Source: Clostridia bacterium
GTDB taxonomy: Bacteria > Bacillota_A > Clostridia > Peptostreptococcales > Anaerovoracaceae
DNA length: 9,394 nucleotides
Reading direction: 5' to 3'
NCBI GenBank assembly: GCA_024403175.1
Contig: JAKSSI010000038.1
Span: forward strand, 1 to 9,394
Shown here: in pieces, positions 1 to 6,324 of the stretch
Numbering within the stretch: position 1 is the first letter of the stretch
Layout: each line of letters opens with the position of its first letter
The notes under the pieces: model-generated
Told to the model about the DNA's origin: nothing
The model's input: the letters and a program-made list of their open reading frames with translations, nothing else
The model's database searches: none
Made by a program: the position numbers and the translations under genes

Positions 1-1016
1 CATGCACAGAAATTACCACACTTGCAAGCACCAATTCTTGTGATTACGAGGATAGCTGCGATAAGGATGTATGGTGTCCACCCAAGAGCAAGGCTCATAC
101 CGTTGTTAACGTCAGCAGAAACCTGAACGTTGGACTTCCAGGATGCATCCCACTTTTCCTTTGGTTCGAAATCCCATGTTTCCTTTGGACAAAGGATGCC
201 CTTGTTAGCCATGAAGATTACAACGAAGAGTGTGATGATAGCAGCGAGGAGGGACGCAATGTCTGGTCCGATTGTCCAAGCAATACCAAGATAGAAAATG
301 TCGAAGATGATGGAAACGCCAAGGCAGAATGGAAGAACTGCGAAAGCATCCTTAGAAGATTTGTTCTTTCCGAACATCTTGCACATGATGAATACACCGA
401 TGAATACGATGAAGAGGCAGCATGCAGCGTGACCAAGGGATGTCCACTTAGCAAGTTCTGCAGCAACGTCAGCCTGTTCCATTTCTGGGTGGATTTCCTT
501 AACAGATGCAAGAATTACTGTAGCAGCTGTGTTTGTTGGTGTACCTACAGCACCGAAGGATACTGGTACAGAGTTATAAATAAGAGCAACAACTGCAGCG
601 CAGAGTGGTGGGAAACCTACGGAAATGAGGAGTGGAGCAGCAAGTGCAGCTGGTGTACCGAATCCTGCAGCACCTTCGATGAATGCACCGAAGATGAATC
701 CGATGATAACTACCTGAATTCTTCTGTCTGGGTTGATGTTCATGAACATTGTCTGGATAGTGGATACAGCACCAGACTGCTTAAGTGTGTTCATTACGAG
801 AATAGCACCAAATACGATAACCAGAGTTCCGATAGAACCGAGGGCACCGGAGATGGATCTTGCAACTACCTGAATTACAGGCTGCTTCCATACGAGTAAT
901 GCAACGACGCATGTGAGAAGCCATGTAATAGGAAGTGCTTTCTTAGCTCCCATGTTGAGACCGATCATGAGTACTACGCAGATGATCAGAGGGAGAGCAG
1001 CAATAATTGCGTTCAT
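1..1016 (-). CDS. lctP: L-lactate permease, LctP family (3' part lies outside the window)
   Basis: Lactate permeases of the LctP family are large inner-membrane proteins that import lactate (and often glycolate) with protons. The visible part is the N-terminal 338 codons; the family is usually about 500-560 residues, so the C-terminal part lies beyond position 1. The protein starts [19 protein letters not shown] and continues as a series of hydrophobic membrane segments. It contains the family-typical stretches [15 protein letters not shown] and [19 protein letters not shown], which I recognise from LctP. The ATG at 1014-1016 is preceded by GGAGG at 1027-1031 with a 10-base spacer, which fixes the start. 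It follows the FAD-linked dehydrogenase gene on the same strand after 86 bases, so the two are probably one lactate-use operon. No promoter is visible in that gap. The family assignment is secure; the exact substrate is inferred from the neighbour. Confidence 0.93.
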   Translation of the reverse strand, partial: MNAIIAALPLIICVVLMIGLNMGAKKALPITWLLTCVVALLVWKQPVIQVVARSISGALGSIGTLVIVFGAILVMNTLKQSGAVSTIQTMFMNINPDRRIQVVIIGFIFGAFIEGAAGFGTPAALAAPLLISVGFPPLCAAVVALIYNSVPVSFGAVGTPTNTAATVILASVKEIHPEMEQADVAAELAKWTSLGHAACCLFIVFIGVFIMCKMFGKNKSSKDAFAVLPFCLGVSIIFDIFYLGIAWTIGPDIASLLAAIITLFVVIFMANKGILCPKETWDFEPKEKWDASWKSNVQVSADVNNGMSLALGWTPYILIAAILVITRIGACKCGNFCA

Positions 1017-1064
1017 AGAAATAAAACCTCCAATAAAAACTGTATAAGTTCTTTTATCTAATGC

Positions 1065-1085
1065 CTCCCCGCGAAATGCGGGGAG
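1065..1085 (-). other. GC-rich intergenic hairpin between the dehydrogenase and permease genes
   Basis: A perfect 8-bp stem (CTCCCCGC at 1065-1072 with GCGGGGAG at 1078-1085) closes a 5-base loop. It starts 17 bases after the stop of the upstream dehydrogenase gene. The downstream side on the minus strand reads GCATTAGATAAAAG, which is not a proper T-run, so this is not a convincing intrinsic terminator. More likely roles are protecting the 3' end of the dehydrogenase message, partial attenuation or an RNA processing site; this is inference. Confidence 0.6.
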
Positions 1086-1102
1086 ACGATAAAACTATTT
1101 AA

Positions 1103-2518
1103 TTAGTAGCAAATCTTACCTGGGTTGAGAATTTCGTTAGGGTCGAATGCAAGCTTAACTCTGTGCATAAGATCGATGAATTCCTGACCTTCTTCTCTCT
1201 TGAGGTATGGAATCTTAGCGAAACCGATACCGTGTTCACCGGAGATTGCGCCGCCCATTTCCTTAGCTGCATCGTAGAGTTCGTTGAATACTGTAACAGC
1301 CTTTTCTACGAATACTGCTTCATCCATGTCATCCTTGCAGAGGTAGATGTGAAGGTTTCCGTCTCCAGCGTGACCGAAGCATGGAAGTCTCATTCCGTTC
1401 TTTTCGGATGTCTTTGTGATGTGCTTGAGGAAGTCTGCGATTCTGCTTCTTGGAACTACTACGTCGCATTCGTCCATCATGGATGTGGAAGCCTGAATAG
1501 CTTCGAGGAATGCAGAACGTGTACCCCATGTCTGCTTATGTCTATCAGGTGTATCTACGAGAACGATGTCTTCTTCAGCTGCACCGTTTTCGATTGTGTA
1601 TTCGATAACCTTTTCGATTTCTGGAAGTACTGTATCTTCGTCCTTTCCGTCGTATGTAAGGAGAAGGTATGCTGGATAGCTGCTGTTAGGGAATCCCTTT
1701 TCGAGGTACTTCTGAGCGTTATCGATACATTCCTTAGAGCAGTATTCCATAGCTGTTGGAGCTGTATCGAATGTGATGAGCTTTGGTACCATTTCCATTG
1801 CAGCGTCGATGCTGTTGAATGGAACGAGGAGAGAGATTGTGCACTTAGGAAGTGGAAGTACCTTTACGATAATTTCTGTTACTACAGCAAGTGTACCTTC
1901 GGAACCAACGATTAAATCCTTGAAGGAATAACCGGAGGAGTTCTTTACCATCTTTCCGCCGAACTTCATTACAGAACCATCTGGCATTACGCATGTAACT
2001 CCACGAACGGATTCTCTTGTGCAACCATACTTAACAGCTCTCATACCACCAGCGTTTGTTACAACGTTTCCGCCTACTGTGGATGTCTTGCTGCCTGGGT
2101 CTGGGCAATAGAGGTAGCCATTCTGTTCTGCATATGCTACGCAATCCTGATAGAGAAGACCTGGCTGAACTGTCATTGTAAGGTTTTCCTTATCAAGTTC
2201 GATAATCTGATTCATAAGTGTTGTATCGATCATGATACAATCCATAATTGGCATAGCGCCGCCTACAAGACCTGTACCTGCAGCTCTTACTACTACAGGG
2301 ATGAGGTTTTCGTTGCAATACTTCATGATCTTGGAAACTTCATCTGTTGTGAGTACTCTGAGTACAGCATCAGGGAACTTTTCTTCTACGCCTACGCAGT
2401 CGATTTCATCGTGGCTGTAGTCTGGGTTAATCTGATCTCCTACGAGAACTCTCTTTGGATCTGCAAGAACTTCCTTGAAAAAAGCAAGGTCCTTGTCGTC
2501 CATCTTCTTATAAGCCAT
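1103..2518 (-). CDS. glcD: FAD-binding oxidoreductase, GlcD-type D-lactate/glycolate dehydrogenase
   Basis: This 471-residue flavoprotein belongs to the GlcD / D-lactate dehydrogenase family. It oxidises a 2-hydroxy acid (D-lactate to pyruvate or glycolate to glyoxylate) and passes electrons to an acceptor. The N-terminal PCMH-type FAD domain shows RAAGTGLVGGAMP (78-90) and DPGSKTSTVGGNVVTNAGG (140-158). The C-terminal FAD-linked oxidase domain shows VVVPRSR (353-359), the metal/substrate motif GHAGDGNLH (382-390) and SGEHGIGF (426-433). Length is normal. The start ATG has GGAGG at 2526-2530, 7 bases upstream, and a promoter lies 45-73 bases upstream. The lactate permease gene follows, so lactate is the likely substrate. 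In many clostridia a GlcD-type subunit is encoded beside EtfB and EtfA for electron-confurcating lactate oxidation. No etf genes lie upstream here, so the electron acceptor is unresolved. Confidence 0.93.
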   Translation of the reverse strand: MAYKKMDDKDLAFFKEVLADPKRVLVGDQINPDYSHDEIDCVGVEEKFPDAVLRVLTTDEVSKIMKYCNENLIPVVVRAAGTGLVGGAMPIMDCIMIDTTLMNQIIELDKENLTMTVQPGLLYQDCVAYAEQNGYLYCPDPGSKTSTVGGNVVTNAGGMRAVKYGCTRESVRGVTCVMPDGSVMKFGGKMVKNSSGYSFKDLIVGSEGTLAVVTEIIVKVLPLPKCTISLLVPFNSIDAAMEMVPKLITFDTAPTAMEYCSKECIDNAQKYLEKGFPNSSYPAYLLLTYDGKDEDTVLPEIEKVIEYTIENGAAEEDIVLVDTPDRHKQTWGTRSAFLEAIQASTSMMDECDVVVPRSRIADFLKHITKTSEKNGMRLPCFGHAGDGNLHIYLCKDDMDEAVFVEKAVTVFNELYDAAKEMGGAISGEHGIGFAKIPYLKREEGQEFIDLMHRVKLAFDPNEILNPGKICY

Positions 2519-2562
2519 ATTAATGCCTCCATAATAAAAATACTAAAATACCTGTCTTTACC

Positions 2563-2591
2563 ATTATATAGATTCGTAAATACTAGTTCAA
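2563..2591 (-). promoter_or_regulatory. Sigma-A-type promoter of the lactate operon
   Basis: On the minus strand a TTGAAC -35 element (2586-2591) and a perfect TATAAT -10 element (2563-2568) are separated by exactly 17 bases. Transcription would begin near 2556, giving a 5' leader of about 38 bases before the dehydrogenase start. The promoter sits just downstream of the terminator of the EF-G-like gene, so the lactate genes form their own transcription unit. An 8-base perfect palindrome, TGTTAACA (2604-2611), lies just upstream of the -35 and could be an operator half, but this is weak. Confidence 0.72.
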
Positions 2592-2622
2592 TAAAAGATA
2601 AAATGTTAACAATTAGGATACT

Positions 2623-2652
2623 AAAAATGGCGACCCGAAATAAGGTCGCCAC
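2623..2652 (-). terminator. Intrinsic terminator after the EF-G-like gene
   Basis: On the minus strand GGCGACC (2650-2644) pairs with GGTCGCC (2635-2629), with an 8-base loop. A flanking T-A pair extends the stem, and TTTTT follows (2627-2623). It lies 40 bases after the stop of the EF-G-like gene and before the lactate promoter. The other side of the stem is also A/T-rich (plus strand CTTTTGTTAATTTTT), so it may act weakly in both directions. Confidence 0.85.
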
Positions 2653-2691
2653 TTTTGTTAATTTTTAATTTTTTAGTTGATTATTTGCGAA

Positions 2692-4578
2692 TTATTCAGC
2701 CTGGGAAGCCTTGTATTCTGCGATAACCTTTTCTGCGAGCATTCCTGGGAGTTCAGCGTATCTATCGAACTGAATTGTGAAGGAAGATCTAGCGTGAGTC
2801 ATAGCACGGAGTACGATTGTGTAATCTGTAACTTCCATCTGTGGAACTTCTGCAAGAATCTTAACCTGTCCGCCCATGAGTGGTTCCATACCGAGGATGA
2901 TACCACGACGCTTGTTCATATCGCCCATTACATCGCCAGCGTAGTCGCCAGGGATGATGATTTCGATGTGCATAATTGGCTCGAGGAGGCATGGCTTTGC
3001 TTCAGCGATACCCTTCTTGAATGCAAGGGATGCAGCCATCTTGAAGGACATTTCATCGGAGTCTACTTCGTGGTAGGAACCATCGTGAAGTGTAGCCTTA
3101 ATGTTCTGGCACTTGCAGCCAGCAAGAGGACCCTTTTCCATGCAATCTCTTAAGCCCTTTTCAACAGCTGGAACGTACTGCTTTGGTACGGAACCGCCGA
3201 AGAGGTCTTCTACGAATTCGAATTCTTCTGTGGATGGTTCGAACTTAATCCAAACGTCACCATACTGACCAGCACCACCGGACTGCTTCTTGTGCTTACC
3301 CTGAACGTCTGCTGTGCCCTTGATTGTTTCTCTGTAACCAATCTTTGTAGGAACGATGTTTACTTCGCAACCGAACTTTTCCTTAAGTTTTGCAATAAGG
3401 ATAGCTGTGTGAATGTCGCCCTGTGTTCCGAGGAGAGACTGATGTGTTTCGTGGTTTCTTTCGAAGGAGAAGGATGGATCTTCTTCCATAAGTCTCTTAA
3501 GACCTGTAGCGAACTTTGTTTCATCGCCCTTATCCTTAGATTCAAGAGCTGTGAAGTATGTTGGCTGTGGGAATGGAATTGGGAACTTCTTTGTGTCGTC
3601 GCCCTTAATTGTAAGTGTATCGCATGTGAGTGTGTTAGCAAGCTTACCAATAGCTACGATGTCGCCTGCGGAAGCGCTTGTGCATTCAAGCTGGTTCTTA
3701 CCACGCATGAAGAACATGGAGCCGAGCTTTTCTTCCTTTTCACTGCGGGAGTTGTACATTGTCATACCTGGTGTAAGAGTTCCTCTTCTAACCTTTGCAA
3801 GAGAAATCTTTCCAAGGAATGGGTCGGAGCATGTCTTGAATACGAATGCGAGTGGATCGTTTCCTTCGTCTGGAACAAACTTAGGAGCAATCTTTGTCAT
3901 TGCCTTAAGTACATCGAGTACGCCTGCGCCTGTAGTAGCGGAGCACTTAAGTACTGGAGCGATTTCGCAAGAAGCAATACCCTTTGCAAGACCGTTCTTG
4001 AATTCTTCTTCTGTGAATTCTTCGCCGCCGAAGAACTTTTCCATAAGTTCATCGTCAAGACCTGCGATAGCTTCGTTCATTTCGTCCTTGTTATCCCAGT
4101 CTACTACGGATGGACCGAATTCAGCCTTGAGACCCTTAATAACTGCATCGATGTCTACGTTATCCTTGTCGATCTTGTTGATAACGAAGAATCTTGGCTT
4201 CTGGAATGTATTACATACAGCCCAGCCTCTTTCTGTACCGAGCTGAGAACCAGCGGAAGCATCTACGAAAATAGCTGCTGCTTCAGCTCCACGGAGTGCA
4301 GAGTGAACGTCGCCGATAAAGTCGATATAGCCTGGTGCGTCGATGAAATTGAGCTTCATTCCTTCGAACTCAACTGGTACTGGTGTTGCAGAAATGGAGA
4401 ACTTCTTTTCGATTTCGATCTTATCGAAGTCGGATGTTGTATTTCCGTCTTCTGTCTTACCCATTCTGGTGATGACGCCGGTTGTGAGCAGGGCAGCTTC
4501 AAGGAAAGTAGTCTTACCTGTGTTGCCGTGACCTACGAGAGCGATGTTTCTGATAGTTTCGCTTGTGTAGCCTTTCAT
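2692..4578 (-). CDS. EF-G-like translational GTPase (EF-G paralogue, short G' type)
   Basis: This 628-residue protein has the full five-domain plan of elongation factor G. The G domain shows the P-loop GHGNTGKT (16-23), DAPGY (80-84) in place of DTPGH, NKID (134-137) and SAT (213-215). Domain IV begins near KQSGGAGQYGDV (431-442) and includes GSYHEVDSDEMSFK (500-513). Domain V carries EPIMHIEIIIPGDYAGDVMGD (533-553). It is about 65 residues shorter than canonical EF-G. Only about 75 residues separate NKID from SAT, so much of the G' subdomain is missing. The switch I threonine context RGITI is replaced by KKFSISA, and the catalytic His of DTPGH is Tyr. These traits fit the EF-G-2-like paralogue group (as in Thermus EF-G-2), not the essential translocase; the cellular role is uncertain. 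AGGAGG at 4587-4592 with an 8-base spacer sets the start. It follows asnS after 49 bases with no terminator, so cotranscription is likely. Confidence 0.92.
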   Translation of the reverse strand: MKGYTSETIRNIALVGHGNTGKTTFLEAALLTTGVITRMGKTEDGNTTSDFDKIEIEKKFSISATPVPVEFEGMKLNFIDAPGYIDFIGDVHSALRGAEAAAIFVDASAGSQLGTERGWAVCNTFQKPRFFVINKIDKDNVDIDAVIKGLKAEFGPSVVDWDNKDEMNEAIAGLDDELMEKFFGGEEFTEEEFKNGLAKGIASCEIAPVLKCSATTGAGVLDVLKAMTKIAPKFVPDEGNDPLAFVFKTCSDPFLGKISLAKVRRGTLTPGMTMYNSRSEKEEKLGSMFFMRGKNQLECTSASAGDIVAIGKLANTLTCDTLTIKGDDTKKFPIPFPQPTYFTALESKDKGDETKFATGLKRLMEEDPSFSFERNHETHQSLLGTQGDIHTAILIAKLKEKFGCEVNIVPTKIGYRETIKGTADVQGKHKKQSGGAGQYGDVWIKFEPSTEEFEFVEDLFGGSVPKQYVPAVEKGLRDCMEKGPLAGCKCQNIKATLHDGSYHEVDSDEMSFKMAASLAFKKGIAEAKPCLLEPIMHIEIIIPGDYAGDVMGDMNKRRGIILGMEPLMGGQVKILAEVPQMEVTDYTIVLRAMTHARSSFTIQFDRYAELPGMLAEKVIAEYKASQAE

Positions 4579-4610
4579 ATTAGATTCCTCCTAGTTATAT
4601 GTAATGTCTA

Positions 4611-4616
4611 ATTATA
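4611..4616 (-). promoter_or_regulatory. Possible -10 element before the EF-G-like gene
   Basis: A TATAAT hexamer on the minus strand lies in the 49-base gap after asnS, about 33 bases before the EF-G-like start. At the expected -35 distance the sequence is inside the asnS 3' end and does not resemble TTGACA. It could be a weak internal promoter; read-through from asnS is at least as likely. Confidence 0.25.
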
Positions 4617-4627
4617 GATAAATTTGA

Positions 4628-6028
4628 TTAGAAGTCTGCGTTGCGTGGTGTACGTGGGAATGGAAGTACGTCTCTGATGTTATCAACACCTGTTAAGTAC
4701 ATAATCATTCTTTCGAAGCCGAGGCCGAAACCTGCGTGCTTTACGCCACCGTATTTTCTAAGTTCTAAGTACCACCAGTAGTTGGATTCGTCCATACCGA
4801 GGTTCTTAATCTTGTTAAGAAGAACGTCGTATCTTTCTTCTCTCTGAGAGCCGCCTACGATTTCGCCGATTCCTGGTACAAGTAAGTCGCATGCTGCAAC
4901 TGTCTTGCCGTCTTCGTTTTCTCTCATATAGAAGGCCTTAATTGCTGATGGATAGTTGATAAGGAATACAGGCTTTTTGAATACTTCTTCTGTAATGTAT
5001 CTCTCGTGTTCAGACTGAAGATCCATGCCCCAACCTGTTACCTTGTATTCAAACTTCTTCTTTCCGCTTGCCTGAGCTTCTTCAAGAATTTCGATAGCTT
5101 CTGTGTATGTAAGTCTCTTGAAATCGTTGCTTACTACATTGTGAAGTCTTGCAAGAAGTTCTTTGTCGACAAAGGAGTTGAAGAACTGCATTTCTGCTGG
5201 GCAGTTTTCAAGTACATAGTTGATGATGTACTTAACCATTTCTTCGATGAGATCCATATCGTCCTTAAGATCTGCGAATGCGATTTCAGGTTCGATCATC
5301 CAGAACTCGGAAGCATGGCGAGTTGTGTTGGAGTTTTCGGCTCTGAATGTTGGGCCGAATGTGTATGTATTCTTAAATGCAAGTGCAAAGATTTCTGCTT
5401 CCAGCTGACCGGAAACTGTAAGACTTGCAGACTTGCCGAAGAAGTCTTCGTCGTAGTTTACACTTCCATCTTCATTCTTTGGAATGTTTTCAAAGTCTAA
5501 AGTGGAAATGTGGAACATTTCACCTGCACCTTCAGCATCGGAGCAAGTGATGATTGGTGGATGTGCATATACAAAGCCTTTTTCCTGGAAGAACTTGTGG
5601 ATTGCATATGCTGCTACTGAACGTACTCTGAACACTGCGGAGAACTTATTTGTTCTTGGACGCAGGTGCTGCTGTGTACGAAGATATTCCATTGTGTGGC
5701 GCTTGTTCTGGATTGGGTAGTCGGCATCGGATGGTGCTTCAACTGTTACAGAACTTGCTTTGATTTCAAATGGCTGTTTTGCTTCTGGTGTAAGTACTAA
5801 TGTACCTTTTACACTGATTGCTGTTGCGAGTGGAAGCTTGGAAACTTCTTCGAAGTTTGAAATTGCTTCTTCTTCGTAAACAACCTGGACGGACTTGAAA
5901 TATGTGCCGTCGTTGAGGTCGATAAAGCCGAATTTGTTGGAGCCTCTATTGTTTCTGATCCAACCTTCAACTTCTACCTCGCCTGCATAAGCTGCAGGGT
6001 CTGCAAAAATTAATCTAAGATCTGTCAT
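4628..6028 (-). CDS. asnS: Asparaginyl-tRNA synthetase
   Basis: AsnRS is a cytoplasmic class IIb aminoacyl-tRNA synthetase that charges tRNA-Asn with asparagine using ATP. The 466-residue length is normal. The N-terminal OB-fold anticodon-binding domain covers roughly residues 15-100 ([19 protein letters not shown]). The catalytic domain shows [16 protein letters not shown] (161-176), class II motif 2 [21 protein letters not shown] (228-248, with the arginines that hold ATP) and motif 3 [13 protein letters not shown] (435-447), ending in the typical [14 protein letters not shown]. The ribosome binding site is only AGGA (6037-6040), 8 bases before the ATG. A short leader ORF with a much better site ends 18 bases upstream. 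No clear promoter or T-box signature (AGGGTGGNACCGCG type) is visible upstream, so it may be read from galE or from within the structured intergenic region. The EF-G-like gene follows closely. Confidence 0.97.
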   Translation of the reverse strand: MTDLRLIFADPAAYAGEVEVEGWIRNNRGSNKFGFIDLNDGTYFKSVQVVYEEEAISNFEEVSKLPLATAISVKGTLVLTPEAKQPFEIKASSVTVEAPSDADYPIQNKRHTMEYLRTQQHLRPRTNKFSAVFRVRSVAAYAIHKFFQEKGFVYAHPPIITCSDAEGAGEMFHISTLDFENIPKNEDGSVNYDEDFFGKSASLTVSGQLEAEIFALAFKNTYTFGPTFRAENSNTTRHASEFWMIEPEIAFADLKDDMDLIEEMVKYIINYVLENCPAEMQFFNSFVDKELLARLHNVVSNDFKRLTYTEAIEILEEAQASGKKKFEYKVTGWGMDLQSEHERYITEEVFKKPVFLINYPSAIKAFYMRENEDGKTVAACDLLVPGIGEIVGGSQREERYDVLLNKIKNLGMDESNYWWYLELRKYGGVKHAGFGLGFERMIMYLTGVDNIRDVLPFPRTPRNADF

Positions 6029-6046
6029 CTTTTTTATCCTTTTATT

Positions 6047-6082
6047 TTAATTTTTTTTAATCGTATTTTGGGAAAAATCCAT
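6047..6082 (-). CDS. Possible 11-codon leader peptide upstream of asnS
   Basis: The minus strand has a strong GGGAGGA site (6097-6091), then 9 bases, then an ATG (6082-6080). This opens a frame encoding MDFSQNTIKKN that stops at 6049-6047, 18 bases before the asnS start. The site is clearly stronger than the one of asnS itself. The peptide has two Asn codons (both AAT) out of eleven, too few for a classical attenuation leader. Its ribosome binding site touches the base of a large hairpin (stem from 6096), so folding could affect access. It may couple translation into asnS, or it may be chance. No homologue is known to me. Confidence 0.35.
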   Translation of the reverse strand: MDFSQNTIKKN

Positions 6083-6095
6083 TTATTATTTCCTC

Positions 6096-6197
6096 CCGGA
6101 CACGCTCTCGCTAAGCTGGGAGCCCAACAGCGGTTCTGGGGTTCTTCCATCGCCTACGGCTCGGAACAACCAAGAACCGGTATCCCAGATTGTCCGG
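6096..6197 (-). repeat. Large nested hairpin carrying core repeat copy 1 and the 16-base tag
   Basis: Three nested stems can be drawn: CCGGACA (6096-6102) with TGTCCGG (6191-6197); CTGGGA (6116-6121) with TCCCAG (6183-6188); and CGGTTCT (6131-6137) with AGAACCG (6173-6179). At the tip sits the 28-base core repeat (6142-6169). Its two ends, TTCTTCC and GGAACAA, pair except for one C/C opposition, and GCC/GGC pair around a TAC triloop. The tag CACGCTCTCGCTAAGC (6101-6116) lies between the outer and second stem. There is no T-run on the minus-strand exit (TGTCCGGGAGGAAAT), so this is not a standard terminator. It lies in the galE-asnS gap just before the leader ORF. Confidence 0.8.
6101..6116. 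repeat. 16-base tag repeat, copy A (CACGCTCTCGCTAAGC)
   Basis: This is an exact match to 7428-7443 in the same orientation. In both places it lies at the low-coordinate end of a palindromic repeat unit. The octamer CTCTCGCT inside it recurs a third time within the second unit's hairpin (7489-7496). Confidence 0.85.
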
Positions 6198-6229
6198 TCC
6201 GAAACAAATAAATGTCTTTTTCAAATCGC

Positions 6230-6292
6230 AAATTTCTTGGATTGTGATTCTTCCATCGCCTACGGCTCGGAACAATCTACAATCAGAAATTT
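6230..6292 (-). repeat. Core repeat hairpin, copy 2 (downstream of galE)
   Basis: A long imperfect stem: AAATTTCT (6230-6237) pairs with AGAAATTT (6285-6292), and after a TG bulge GATTGT (6240-6245) pairs with ACAATC (6279-6284). The core (6248-6275) then pairs through TTCTTCC/GGAACAA with one C/C opposition, and through GCC/GGC around TAC at the tip. The 28-base core is identical to copy 1. About 60 bases match copy 3 at 7550-7608 with only four differences, two of them compensatory. On the minus strand the two sides of the internal loop next to the GCC/GGC stem are GA and GAT, which could form tandem G-A pairs. Confidence 0.85.
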
Positions 6293-6293
6293 C

Positions 6294-6324
6294 GCTCACT
6301 ACTTATTAGCTCACTACTTAGCTC
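6294..6324 (-). repeat. Short tandem duplication over the galE stop codon
   Basis: On the plus strand a 15-base unit (GCTCACTACTTATTA, 6294-6308) is followed by a 12-base version lacking three bases (GCTCACTACTTA, 6309-6320), then GCTC. Read in the galE frame it gives A-K-stop-stop then A-N-K-stop-stop. The galE stop and its last two codons therefore lie in the duplicated sequence, between the gene body and core repeat copy 2. Confidence 0.75.

Noticed and set aside
429..899. A 156-codon plus-strand open frame near the window start
   Set aside because: It is antisense to the lactate permease, whose family motifs are clear on the minus strand.
3292..4611. A 439-codon plus-strand open frame opposite the EF-G-like gene (also 1163-1915 opposite the dehydrogenase)
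   Set aside because: The products are Cys/Trp-rich with no recognisable domains, and they lie exactly antisense to conserved genes. They arise because those genes rarely use codons that read as stops on the other strand.
6248..6275. Kink-turn in the core hairpin
   Set aside because: The minus strand has GA opposite GA next to a GC stem, but the unpaired base is a single T on the wrong side for the usual three-base bulge. It is better described as a tandem G-A internal loop.
6111..6299. A 62-codon minus-strand open frame with a GTG start spanning core copies 1 and 2
   Set aside because: It is built from palindromic repeat sequence, has no ribosome binding site, and its translation follows the hairpin arms. 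It is most likely a chance open frame of the kind often annotated over dispersed repeats.
6029..6313. T-box riboswitch upstream of asnS
   Set aside because: Synthetase genes of this phylum often have one, but no AGGGTGGNACCGCG-type antiterminator sequence or terminator with T-run is present. The AGAACCGC segment is simply a hairpin arm.
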